A DNA stretch of 64,000 bases from CAYNXB01 sp964401045 (GTDB taxonomy: Bacteria; Pseudomonadota; Alphaproteobacteria; Sphingomonadales; Sphingomonadaceae): contig CAYNXB010000006.1 of assembly GCA_964401045.1 (NCBI GenBank), positions 1-64,000 of the forward strand. Reading direction: 5' to 3'. Numbering within the stretch: position 1 is the stretch's first letter; the number at the start of each line of letters is the position of its first letter. The notes under the pieces were generated by a model, which saw only the letters and a program-made list of their open reading frames with translations, was not told where the DNA came from and ran no database searches. Shown here piece after piece: positions 33,417-41,149 of this stretch. Made by a program: the position numbers and the translations under genes.

Positions 33417-34502
33417 ATGAAATTCAACGCATTGATGAACAGGTCCGTGATTCTCGCAGCAGGTCTGGCACTGGCCGCTGGCTGTTCGAAGCCCGCTGAA
33501 GAGGTCAAGAAGGGCGAAGAGAGCAAATTCCTCGCCCAGCCGCTCGTCAGCGAAATCTATACTGCCGACCCCTCGGCCCACGTCTTCGACGGCAAGCTGT
33601 ACATCTACCCCAGCCACGACATAGACGCCGGCATCCCCGACGACGATCTCGGCAGCCAGTATGCCATGCGCGACTACCGCGTGCTGGAAATGAGCGAACC
33701 GGGCGGCAAGGTCACGGTCGGGCCGGTGGCGCTGGACGTGAGCAACGTGCCGTGGGCTACGAAGAGCATGTGGGCCCCGGACGCGGCCTACAAGAACGGC
33801 ACCTACTTCCTGTATTTCCCGGCCAAGGACAAGGAGGGCATCTTCCGCCTCGGCGTCGCCACCAGTGACAAGCCGATGGGGCCGTTCAAGGCCGAGCCCG
33901 AACCCATCAAGGGCAGCTTCTCGATGGATCCGGCGGTGTTCACCGACGACGATGGGACGAGCTACATGTATTTCGGCGGCATCTGGGGCGGACAGCTCCA
34001 GAAATGGGCCACCGGCAAATACGACGCTTCGATCGGCGACGTCGACCTGAAGCAGGATGACCAGCCGGCGCTCATGCCCAAAATCGCCAGGATGGCGCCG
34101 GACATGAAGGAATTCGCCGAAGCGCCCCGGGATGCCGAAATCGTCGGCAAGGATGGCAAGCCGGTGCTGGGCGGCGATCACGACAAGCGCTTCTTCGAAG
34201 CGTCGTGGATGTATAAGCACAATGGGAAATACTATTTCACGTACTCTACCGGCGACACGCATTTCCTGAACTATGCGATTGGCGACAGTCCTTACGGACC
34301 GTTCACATACGTCGGCCATTTCCTGCTGCCCGTGCAAGGATGGACTTCGCATCACTCGATCGTCGATTGGAAGGGGAAGACCTGGCTCTTCTTCCACGAC
34401 ACGCAGCTGAGCGGAAAGAACCACCTGCGCAACGTCAAGATGACAGAGCTGCACTTCAATCCGGATGGGACGATCCAGACGATCGATCCGTTCGTCCGCT
34501 GA
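33417..34502 (+). CDS. GH43 lipoprotein, beta-xylosidase/arabinofuranosidase
   Basis: A 361-aa family 43 glycosidase with a lipoprotein signal: hydrophobic stretch then LAAGC, predicting a diacylglyceryl Cys at residue 22 and membrane anchoring facing the periplasm. Catalytic acids are in TADPSAHVF (base), FSMDPAVFT and FFEASWMY (acid). The sequence YIYPSHDIDAG and the overall length suit GH43 subfamily-1-type xylosidases/arabinofuranosidases. It heads a unit with the xylulokinase and xylose isomerase genes (32-bp gap), so the released xylose is metabolised by the next two products. Operators 6 and 7 lie upstream. Confidence 0.93.
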   Translation: MKFNALMNRSVILAAGLALAAGCSKPAEEVKKGEESKFLAQPLVSEIYTADPSAHVFDGKLYIYPSHDIDAGIPDDDLGSQYAMRDYRVLEMSEPGGKVTVGPVALDVSNVPWATKSMWAPDAAYKNGTYFLYFPAKDKEGIFRLGVATSDKPMGPFKAEPEPIKGSFSMDPAVFTDDDGTSYMYFGGIWGGQLQKWATGKYDASIGDVDLKQDDQPALMPKIARMAPDMKEFAEAPRDAEIVGKDGKPVLGGDHDKRFFEASWMYKHNGKYYFTYSTGDTHFLNYAIGDSPYGPFTYVGHFLLPVQGWTSHHSIVDWKGKTWLFFHDTQLSGKNHLRNVKMTELHFNPDGTIQTIDPFVR

Positions 34503-34523
34503 TCGCGGACCCGGAGGTGAACG

Positions 34524-34535
34524 GATAGCGCTGGG
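34524..34535. promoter_or_regulatory. Degenerate LacI-type site at the xylulokinase start
   Basis: GATAGCGCTGGG keeps one full half-site and the core GCGC but loses the second arm. It abuts the GTG start of the kinase gene. It may be a weak internal operator or chance. Confidence 0.35.
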
Positions 34536-35986
34536 TGTTCCTGGGAATCGACATCGGCACGTCGGGCGTGAAGGCAGTGGTGGTGGATTCCGCCGGCGCC
34601 GTCGCCGCGCAGGGCACCGCAGCCCTCACCGTGCAGCGGCCCTATCCGCTGTGGTCCGAACAGAGCCCGGAGGCCTGGTGGTCCGCCACGACCGCCGCGA
34701 TCCGTTCGATTCCGCGGGACGTTCGCCACGCCGTGCGAGGCATCGGAATTGCCGGGCAGATGCATGGCGCCACGCTGCTCGGGGCCGATGACAAGCCTCT
34801 GCGCCCGGCCATCTTGTGGAACGACGGCCGCAGCCATGCCGAGGCCGAGCATCTGGACACGGCAAGCCCGCAGTTCCGGGCGGTCGGCGGCAATATCGTC
34901 ATGCCCGGGTTCACCGCGCCCAAGCTCGTCTGGACGCGCGAACATGAGCCGGCGATCTTCGATGCCGTGCGCAGCGTTCTGCTGCCCAAGGACTACGTGC
35001 GCCTGCGCATGACGGGTGAGAAAGCATCCGACATGTCCGACAGCGCGGGAACGCTGTGGTTAGACGTGGCCAATCGGTGCTGGAGTCCTGAACTCCTGGC
35101 GCTCTGCGGTCTGGACATCGAACAGATGCCCACGCTGGTCGAAGGGACGGACCAGACCGGTTCGCTGCTATCCGAAGTCGCCGAGCTATGGGACATACCC
35201 GAAGTGCCCGTCGCGGGCGGTGGAGGCGACAACGCCGCGGGTGCAGTCGGCATCGGCGTGGTCGCAGATGGAGATGCCCTGCTCTCGCTCGGAACCTCCG
35301 GAGTGATCTTCGTCGCGAATGCCGAATTCCGCCCCAATCCGGCGCGAGCGGTTCATGCCTTCTGCCATTGCCTGCCGAGCCTGTGGCACCAGATGGCAGT
35401 CCACCTTTCGGCCGCCTCGTGCGTCGACCTTGCCGCACGACTGATCGGTGCGGAGAGTGCCGCGAGCCTCTTCGCGCTGGCGGAAACGGCCGGACCGGCG
35501 AGCGGACCGGAACTCTTCTTCCCCTATCTTTCCGGCGAACGCACGCCGCATAACGACGCGCAAGTACGCGCCGGCTTCCTGCGCATAGACAATGACACCG
35601 ATAGGGGCCGGCTCGCGCAGGCAGTGCTTGAGGGCGTCGCTTTCGCCCTCGCCGACGGGCTCGACGCGCTGCGCGGCGCAGGGACCGAAGTGGAAAGCCT
35701 GCGGGTCATCGGTGGCGGCGCGCGATCGTTCTATTGGGGTGAGACGATCGCGGCCGCGCTCGATGTGGAACTGGTCTACCTGCGCGGCGGAGAAGTCGGA
35801 CCGGCCATGGGCGCGGCACGACTAGCGCAGATCTGCGTCGACGGCGGCACACCGAACGAAGTCTGCGAGGCACCGCCGGTCGCGCGGCGCATCGCCCCGG
35901 ACCCCGAACTGGCAGAGCGGCTGGCGCCCAAACGCGCCGATTTCATCGCCGCTTACCCTCGCATCGCACCAAGGAAGATGTCATGA
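34535..35986 (+). CDS. Xylulokinase
   Basis: FGGY-family kinase of 483 aa phosphorylating D-xylulose to xylulose 5-phosphate in the cytoplasm. FLGIDIGTSGVKAVVVD is the N-terminal phosphate-binding motif; GQMHGATLL, LWNDGRS, the LPKDYVRLRMTGE stretch and PYLSGERTPH are characteristic of xylulokinases. The only usable start is GTG 34535, because an in-frame TAG lies 9 bp before it. The GGAGG at 34513-34517 is unusually far (17 nt) for a ribosome site. Its end overlaps xylose isomerase by 4 bp (ATGA). In the isomerase-pathway nomenclature this is xylB; the symbol is left blank to avoid confusion with the dehydrogenase at 27296. Confidence 0.93.
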   Translation: MFLGIDIGTSGVKAVVVDSAGAVAAQGTAALTVQRPYPLWSEQSPEAWWSATTAAIRSIPRDVRHAVRGIGIAGQMHGATLLGADDKPLRPAILWNDGRSHAEAEHLDTASPQFRAVGGNIVMPGFTAPKLVWTREHEPAIFDAVRSVLLPKDYVRLRMTGEKASDMSDSAGTLWLDVANRCWSPELLALCGLDIEQMPTLVEGTDQTGSLLSEVAELWDIPEVPVAGGGGDNAAGAVGIGVVADGDALLSLGTSGVIFVANAEFRPNPARAVHAFCHCLPSLWHQMAVHLSAASCVDLAARLIGAESAASLFALAETAGPASGPELFFPYLSGERTPHNDAQVRAGFLRIDNDTDRGRLAQAVLEGVAFALADGLDALRGAGTEVESLRVIGGGARSFYWGETIAAALDVELVYLRGGEVGPAMGAARLAQICVDGGTPNEVCEAPPVARRIAPDPELAERLAPKRADFIAAYPRIAPRKMS

Positions 35987-37293
35987 GTATCAACTATTTC
36001 GCGGACGTTCCGCCCATTCGCTACGAGGGGCCGGAAACTCGCAACGAGCTCGCCTACCGCTACTACGATAAGGACAGGATCGTGCTGGGCAAGCGGATGG
36101 AAGACCATCTGCGCTTCGCGGTCTGCTTCTGGCACACGTTCTGCTGGCCCGGCAGCGATGTGTTCGGCGCCGGCACCTTCAACCGTCCGTGGCATGCTGG
36201 TTCGAACGATCCGACCGCTGCGGCGGTCAAGCGTGAGGCGGCGTTCGACTTTTTCAGCAAGCTAGACGTTCCGTTCTACTGTTTTCACGACGTCGACGTG
36301 ATGGCCCAGGCCGAAGGGGTGGCCGATCATCGCGCGAAGCTGGCTGAAGCCGTCGACGATCTCGAGCGGTTGCAGGCCGCCACCGGCCGCAAGCTGCTGT
36401 GGGGCACCGCCAACCTGTTCAGCCATCCGCGCTATGCCGCGGGGGCGGCGACCAACCCCGATCCCGAAGTCTATGCTTTCGCGGCGATGCAAGTGCGCGA
36501 GGTACTCGAAGCCACTCACCGGCTCGGCGGGGCGAACTACGTCCTGTGGGGCGGGCGCGAGGGCTACGAGACGGTGTTGAACACCGATCTCAAGTGCGAA
36601 ATGGACAACTTCGGCCGCTTTCTTTCGATGGTGGTCGAACACAAGCACAAGATCGGCTTCACGGGGACAATCCTGATCGAACCCAAGCCGCACGAGCCGA
36701 CAAAGCACCAATACGACTTCGACACGGCGACCGTGTACGGCTTCCTCAAGCGCTACGGGCTCGAAGACGAGGTCCGCGTCAACATTGAGGCGAACCACGC
36801 CACCTTGGCCGGCCACACCTTCGAGCACGAGCTCGCGATGGCGACCGCGCTGGGTATTTTCGGCTCGATCGACGCCAATCGCGGCGATCATCAGAACGGC
36901 TGGGACACCGATCAATTCCCCAACTCGGCTGAAGAACTGACGCTGGCCATGCTCGAAGTGTTGCGCGCCGGCGGCTTCACCACCGGCGGTTTCAATTTCG
37001 ATTCCAAGGTGCGCAGGCAATCGATGGCCCCGGTGGACCTGTTCTACGGTCACGTCGGAGGCATCGACACGGTCGCCCGCGGCCTGTTGAACGCGGCTGC
37101 GATCATCGAGGACGGACGCATCGATGGCCTCAGGGCGGAACGGTACGCGGGCTGGAAGGGCGAGTTCGGCCAGAGCCTTGCTGGTCTGGATCTCGCCGGA
37201 ATTGCCGATCTTGCCGGGACAAGGGCGCTGAATCCGGCGCCGCGCTCAGGACAGCAAGAACGGCTCGAGAATCTCATCAATCGCTTTTGCTGA
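35983..37293 (+). CDS. xylA: Xylose isomerase
   Basis: Cytoplasmic D-xylose isomerase of 436 aa, converting xylose to xylulose. Class II features are clear: FCWPGSDVFG, YCFHDVDVM with the catalytic His, the Mg/Mn ligand region YVLWGGREGYETVLNTD, LIEPKPHEPTKHQYDFD with the catalytic Lys, and NIEANHATLAGHTFEHE. Length and motifs match the longer (class II) isomerases. It is translationally coupled to the xylulokinase. Its presence with the Weimberg genes 7-10 kb away gives this genome two potential xylose routes. Confidence 0.96.
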   Translation: MSINYFADVPPIRYEGPETRNELAYRYYDKDRIVLGKRMEDHLRFAVCFWHTFCWPGSDVFGAGTFNRPWHAGSNDPTAAAVKREAAFDFFSKLDVPFYCFHDVDVMAQAEGVADHRAKLAEAVDDLERLQAATGRKLLWGTANLFSHPRYAAGAATNPDPEVYAFAAMQVREVLEATHRLGGANYVLWGGREGYETVLNTDLKCEMDNFGRFLSMVVEHKHKIGFTGTILIEPKPHEPTKHQYDFDTATVYGFLKRYGLEDEVRVNIEANHATLAGHTFEHELAMATALGIFGSIDANRGDHQNGWDTDQFPNSAEELTLAMLEVLRAGGFTTGGFNFDSKVRRQSMAPVDLFYGHVGGIDTVARGLLNAAAIIEDGRIDGLRAERYAGWKGEFGQSLAGLDLAGIADLAGTRALNPAPRSGQQERLENLINRFC

Positions 37294-37300
37294 AAGCTTG

Positions 37301-37339
37301 CCGGGCAGCGCACGGTCGCTTCTGCGCGTGCCTGCCCGG
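37301..37339. terminator. Hairpin after xylose isomerase
   Basis: CCGGGCAG-CGCA pairs with TGCG-(5-nt bulge)-CTGCCCGG across a 10-nt loop, starting 8 bp after the xylA stop. It is probably an mRNA-stabilising or partial termination element; no U-run follows. Confidence 0.5.
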
Positions 37340-37360
37340 TGCAATGGGAGAAAGATTACC

Positions 37361-38083
37361 GTGGCTAGAACCAGTCGACGCATCTCGATTTTCGCGCCGA
37401 GCCGCACCGCGTTTTCGATCTCGTCCGCGCTATGCCTGTGCGCCGCTCCGGCCGTTGCCCAAGGATCGCCGCAAGTGCCGCCCCTGGCGGAGTTCTTCCA
37501 ACCGGCGGCGGGCAGTCCGATTGCACCTGACGAGGACGGCTTTCTGCGCCGATGGCTGCTGCTCGAGCCGGTCGCCAAGCCAAACCGGACGAATGCTGTC
37601 TTCACCGGCGGATATATTCGAAGGGAACTGTCCCCGGCCACATTCCCCGGCGATTTCGACGCCATCCCGCGCGATGGCCTGACGGTGAAGGCTCCCGAGC
37701 CGCTGCGGTGGCACGCGCTCGATTCCAAGCTGTGGGACGTCAAGCTGTTCAACTTTGCCCAGGCGCTCGACAAGCCCAAATACGGCGTTGTCTTCTGGGT
37801 GGTGACGGTCGTGAACAGCCCGCGCGACATGGCGGACGTGCGGATGGCTGTCGGTTCCAACTCTGCATCGCGCTGGTGGCTCAACGGCGAGGAGGCGGTT
37901 GACCTGTTCGATGATCGCCGAATGGTGATGGACGACGTGCTGTCGGACCGGCTGACCTTGCGCAAAGGACGCAACGTCATTCGCGGAGCCATCATAAACG
38001 GCCCCGGGCTGAGCGATTTCTGCATGCGCTTCGTGGACGAGGACGGCCGTCCGATCCGCGACATCACCATCGACGTGAAGTGA
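37361..38083 (+). CDS. Exported protein of unknown function in the xylan locus
   Basis: A 240-aa protein that I do not recognise as a defined enzyme family. GTG 37361 is chosen because GGGAGAAAG lies just upstream and a Sec signal follows directly (ending AVAQG, about residue 35); an upstream TTG at 37298 lacks this support. The mature protein reads LLLEPVAKPNRTN..., and the section around FWVVTVVNSPRDMADVRMAV and RWWLNGEEAV resembles the galactose-binding-like jelly roll found as an accessory domain in some esterases and glycosidases. No catalytic motif is apparent. A sugar-binding or chaperone-like accessory role is possible. It sits between xylose isomerase and a GH43 gene, which starts 15 bp after its stop. 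Confidence 0.65.
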   Translation: MARTSRRISIFAPSRTAFSISSALCLCAAPAVAQGSPQVPPLAEFFQPAAGSPIAPDEDGFLRRWLLLEPVAKPNRTNAVFTGGYIRRELSPATFPGDFDAIPRDGLTVKAPEPLRWHALDSKLWDVKLFNFAQALDKPKYGVVFWVVTVVNSPRDMADVRMAVGSNSASRWWLNGEEAVDLFDDRRMVMDDVLSDRLTLRKGRNVIRGAIINGPGLSDFCMRFVDEDGRPIRDITIDVK

Positions 38084-38097
38084 CGGGGGCCGCGACC

Positions 38098-39573
38098 ATG
38101 ACCATCATTCCGCGAAGCAAGCCGACGGCGATCGCCACCCTGGCCACCCTGGCCGCTCTGGCCCTGGGCCTTGCCGCACCGGCAAGCGCCCAACTGGCCG
38201 GCGAGGTCTTCATTCACGATCCTTCCACCATCACGCTTTCCGACGGCAAATGGTACACCTTCGGAACGCGCGGCGGCGGTCTGGTCTCGGAGGACGGCTG
38301 GACCTGGCACGGCGGTCCGGTGCGTCCGGGCGGCGGCGTCGCGCCCGATGTCATCAAGATCGGCGAGCGCTACTATGTCGCCTACGCGGTCGGCGGCGGC
38401 GGGATGAGCGGAGGCCATGCCAGCCAGATCAAGATCATGTGGACCAAGAGCCTCGATCCCGCCTCACCGGATTTCGAATACCACGATGTCGGCGTGGTCG
38501 CATCGAGCGACGGAATCGAGAACAACGACGCGATCGATCCCGCCTTCCTCTATGTCGGTGGACACCTCTGGCTCAGCTACGGCACCTATTTCGGGACAAT
38601 TCGCATCGTCGAACTGGATCCCGCTACCGGGCAGCGCGTCGCCGGAAACGAACCGGTCGACATCGCGATCGACATGGAGGCCACCGCCCTGCTCCATCGC
38701 GACGGCTGGTATTACCTGCTCGGCACGCACGGCACCTGCTGCGATGGGCCCAATTCTACCTACAATATAAGAGTTGGCCGCGCGAAAAACGTGCTCGGCC
38801 CCTATCTCGACAACATAGGCATCCCCTTGCTGCGGGGCGGCGGCAAGTTCGTCGCCGGTGCAAGAGGGCGGTATCTGGGCGCAGGCCATTTCGGCCTGAT
38901 CGATCTAGGCGGCGGCATGGAGAAATTCTCCATGCACTATGAAGCGGACATGGATCGCAGCGGCCGCAGCGTGCTGGCGATCGAGCCGCTGATCTGGCGC
39001 GACGGGTGGCCCGTCGCCGGCAGCAACCTCGCAGCTGGAACTTACGAAATTCAATCAGAACGCAGCGGTAATGCGCTGCAACTCAAGACAGACTTCGTGC
39101 GGATCGCCTTCGATCCGCGCCGCAGCTTCATGGCCAAGCCGACAGACCCGGTGAGCCCCCTGCCCGATCAGACACTTGCGGAGAATCGCGCGGTCTGGCC
39201 GGATGGGAACATCCGCGTCGATCTGTCAGCCTACATGGTCCGGCCGAACCAGCAGTGGACCATCAAGCCGGTGCCGGATGCCGGAGGCTATTTCGGGGCA
39301 CCGTTCTACAGCATCACGATCGCTGGAACGGACCGGGCCCTGGCGGTGAGGCCCGACGGGGAGGAAGTGGAAACCGTCGCGGCCTTCACCGGCGCCGACG
39401 CGCAATTGTGGCGCATCGATCAACTGACCGACGAGACATATCGCATCACGCCGAAGCGCCAGCCTCGAAAGGGCGATGACGTGGCCCTGGTCGCCATCGG
39501 GACGAGCACACCGACCCTGACCCGGTTCGATCCCGCGAGCGATGCAGGACGCTGGCGTTTCCGCACGCCGTGA
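38098..39573 (+). CDS. GH43 arabinanase-like enzyme with C-terminal lectin-like domain
   Basis: Exported family 43 glycosidase, 491 aa. A Sec signal ends ASAQL at about residue 33. The propeller has FIHDPSTITL (base), NNDAIDPAFLY (modulator) and DMEATALLHRDGWYYL (acid); the HDPSTI and THGTCCDGPNSTYN segments are typical of endo-1,5-alpha-L-arabinanases and related arabinofuranosidases. Residues about 350-490 (QQWTIKPVPDAGGYF, AQLWRIDQL) look like a ricin-type beta-trefoil or similar sugar-binding domain. ATG 38098 has GGGGGC upstream; GTG 38080, overlapping the previous stop, is an alternative. It converges on the next gene with a 9-bp gap. Confidence 0.88.
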   Translation: MTIIPRSKPTAIATLATLAALALGLAAPASAQLAGEVFIHDPSTITLSDGKWYTFGTRGGGLVSEDGWTWHGGPVRPGGGVAPDVIKIGERYYVAYAVGGGGMSGGHASQIKIMWTKSLDPASPDFEYHDVGVVASSDGIENNDAIDPAFLYVGGHLWLSYGTYFGTIRIVELDPATGQRVAGNEPVDIAIDMEATALLHRDGWYYLLGTHGTCCDGPNSTYNIRVGRAKNVLGPYLDNIGIPLLRGGGKFVAGARGRYLGAGHFGLIDLGGGMEKFSMHYEADMDRSGRSVLAIEPLIWRDGWPVAGSNLAAGTYEIQSERSGNALQLKTDFVRIAFDPRRSFMAKPTDPVSPLPDQTLAENRAVWPDGNIRVDLSAYMVRPNQQWTIKPVPDAGGYFGAPFYSITIAGTDRALAVRPDGEEVETVAAFTGADAQLWRIDQLTDETYRITPKRQPRKGDDVALVAIGTSTPTLTRFDPASDAGRWRFRTP

Positions 39574-39582
39574 CCAAAGGTT

Positions 39583-41142
39583 TCAGGCCCGAAGGTTGCG
39601 ACGCAACGTGAGCGAGCCGTCTTTTTCGAGTGGCTGGCGGCTGGCCCAGTTCACCGGATAGCGCACGCCCTTCACTTCGAGCTCGGCCTTGAGCCGCAAG
39701 CCGGTCCAGTCGCGCGCGTCGGGCAGGACGAGTTCCGCCTGACGGATGCCGCTTGGCTTCGGATAGCCCGGATCGACACAGCCGCTTGCAAGGATTCGGC
39801 CCTGCTCGTCCGCCAGGCTGAGGCGCAACACGCCGGGGACCGCCGCGACGCCGTCGTTGGCAAGGCCCACCACGACCGCGGTGGCGCCGCCCCGCTCGAA
39901 TGCCCACACGAAAGCGGGATAGACCCGGTAACCAATCCGCCGGGCAATGCGGTCGATCGGCTCGGGGTACTTGTCGTAATAGCTGAGCACGTTGGCGGCA
40001 GCTTCGTTGTGCCAGTTCCAGATCGACCAGTAGTTCGCACCGACCGCGAGCACGTGATCGACGATCTGTTCGGTGTAGGTTACGCCGTCCTCGATCCCGA
40101 GCTGGTCCGGTTCCCCGGTGGTCATACCCACTTCGCTGATCGCGGCGATCCACGGCGGACGGTTGCTCAGCGCCTCGATTTGTTGGTTCTCGATGAAGAT
40201 GGTGTCGCTGCGGATCCAATTGCTGCTCCGCACCGTGCGGTCGAGCATGGCGGCATTGCCGACGCCGTTGAAATCCGGCTGGGTGTTGGTGACGATCGGC
40301 GTCTTGGTCCACGCGGCGAGCTGGACTTCGAGCATGTCCATCCAGGTTCGCTCGGCGGCCGCGTCGCTCGGGAACTGGTGGCCTTCGAACGGCCAGCTGT
40401 GCCCCTCCCCCCAGAAGCCGTACATCATGGTGTCCATGTATTCGACTTCGGCGTTGCCGTTGAGCTGATCGGCCAGCAGCGCATTCAATTCGCGGAACGC
40501 CGCCTGATAGGCCGGGTGATCGTAGCGCGGCATCGCATGCTTCTTGCGGTAGCGGACCTCTGACGGATCGCCCGGCCACTCGCCCTTGAGCGGCACGTAA
40601 GGCACCTTATCCATCAGGAATTCCGGCATGCCCGGCTCGGGAAAGTCCGGGTTCTCGAGCATCACGCGGAAGCCGACGCGCTTGCCGTATTGCCGGGCGA
40701 GATCGAACGTGATCCGCCACCAGTCCGGCAGATCGAGCCGCCCCGGCCGCTGCTGTACCTCACGCCAGTTGGGCCGCAGGTAGATCTTGCTGGCGAACGG
40801 CAGCCGGACGATGTCTTCGATCGATTTCTCCAGCGTCTCGCCGGGGATACGCGGCGGGCCGGTGTCGCCCGAGACGTAGGCGGTGAGGCCCATACCGAAG
40901 TTGGGCACGATTTCGCGCGACGGGCTGGTCGCCATGACCACTTCGCCGCCCGGCGCTACGGCTCCCGGCCCGTAATTGGAGAACGGGCCCTGATAGAGCC
41001 GGTCGGACACCTGAGGCGCAGAGCCCCAGTCGTAGCCTGCCCAGTCGTGCTCGGGGATTTCCGCCCGCGCGGCGCTGGCGGAGAGCGCCGCGCTCCCCGC
41101 CGCCACGGCGGCGCCCGATTGCAGGAACCGCCGACGGTCCAC
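39583..41142 (-). CDS. Tat-exported TIM-barrel-like putative glycosidase, unassigned
   Basis: A 519-aa protein not assigned to a numbered glycosidase family by eye. A clear twin-arginine signal (DRRRFLQSG then Ala-rich) begins at GTG 41142, 8 bp after the TonB receptor stop; longer starts would run into the receptor gene. The body looks like a barrel: YLRPNWREV, FRVMLENPDFPEPGMP, YMDTMMYGFWGEGHSW, ISEVGMTTGEP, NYWSIWNWHNEAA. GFWGEGH resembles the WGEWH block of DUF4832-type putative glycosidases, with a candidate acid/base Glu; SEVG offers a second Glu. A beta domain follows from about 430. Coupling to the receptor suggests it acts on what that receptor imports. Confidence 0.65.
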   Translation of the reverse strand: MDRRRFLQSGAAVAAGSAALSASAARAEIPEHDWAGYDWGSAPQVSDRLYQGPFSNYGPGAVAPGGEVVMATSPSREIVPNFGMGLTAYVSGDTGPPRIPGETLEKSIEDIVRLPFASKIYLRPNWREVQQRPGRLDLPDWWRITFDLARQYGKRVGFRVMLENPDFPEPGMPEFLMDKVPYVPLKGEWPGDPSEVRYRKKHAMPRYDHPAYQAAFRELNALLADQLNGNAEVEYMDTMMYGFWGEGHSWPFEGHQFPSDAAAERTWMDMLEVQLAAWTKTPIVTNTQPDFNGVGNAAMLDRTVRSSNWIRSDTIFIENQQIEALSNRPPWIAAISEVGMTTGEPDQLGIEDGVTYTEQIVDHVLAVGANYWSIWNWHNEAAANVLSYYDKYPEPIDRIARRIGYRVYPAFVWAFERGGATAVVVGLANDGVAAVPGVLRLSLADEQGRILASGCVDPGYPKPSGIRQAELVLPDARDWTGLRLKAELEVKGVRYPVNWASRQPLEKDGSLTLRRNLRA

Positions 41143-41149
41143 GGCGGAC

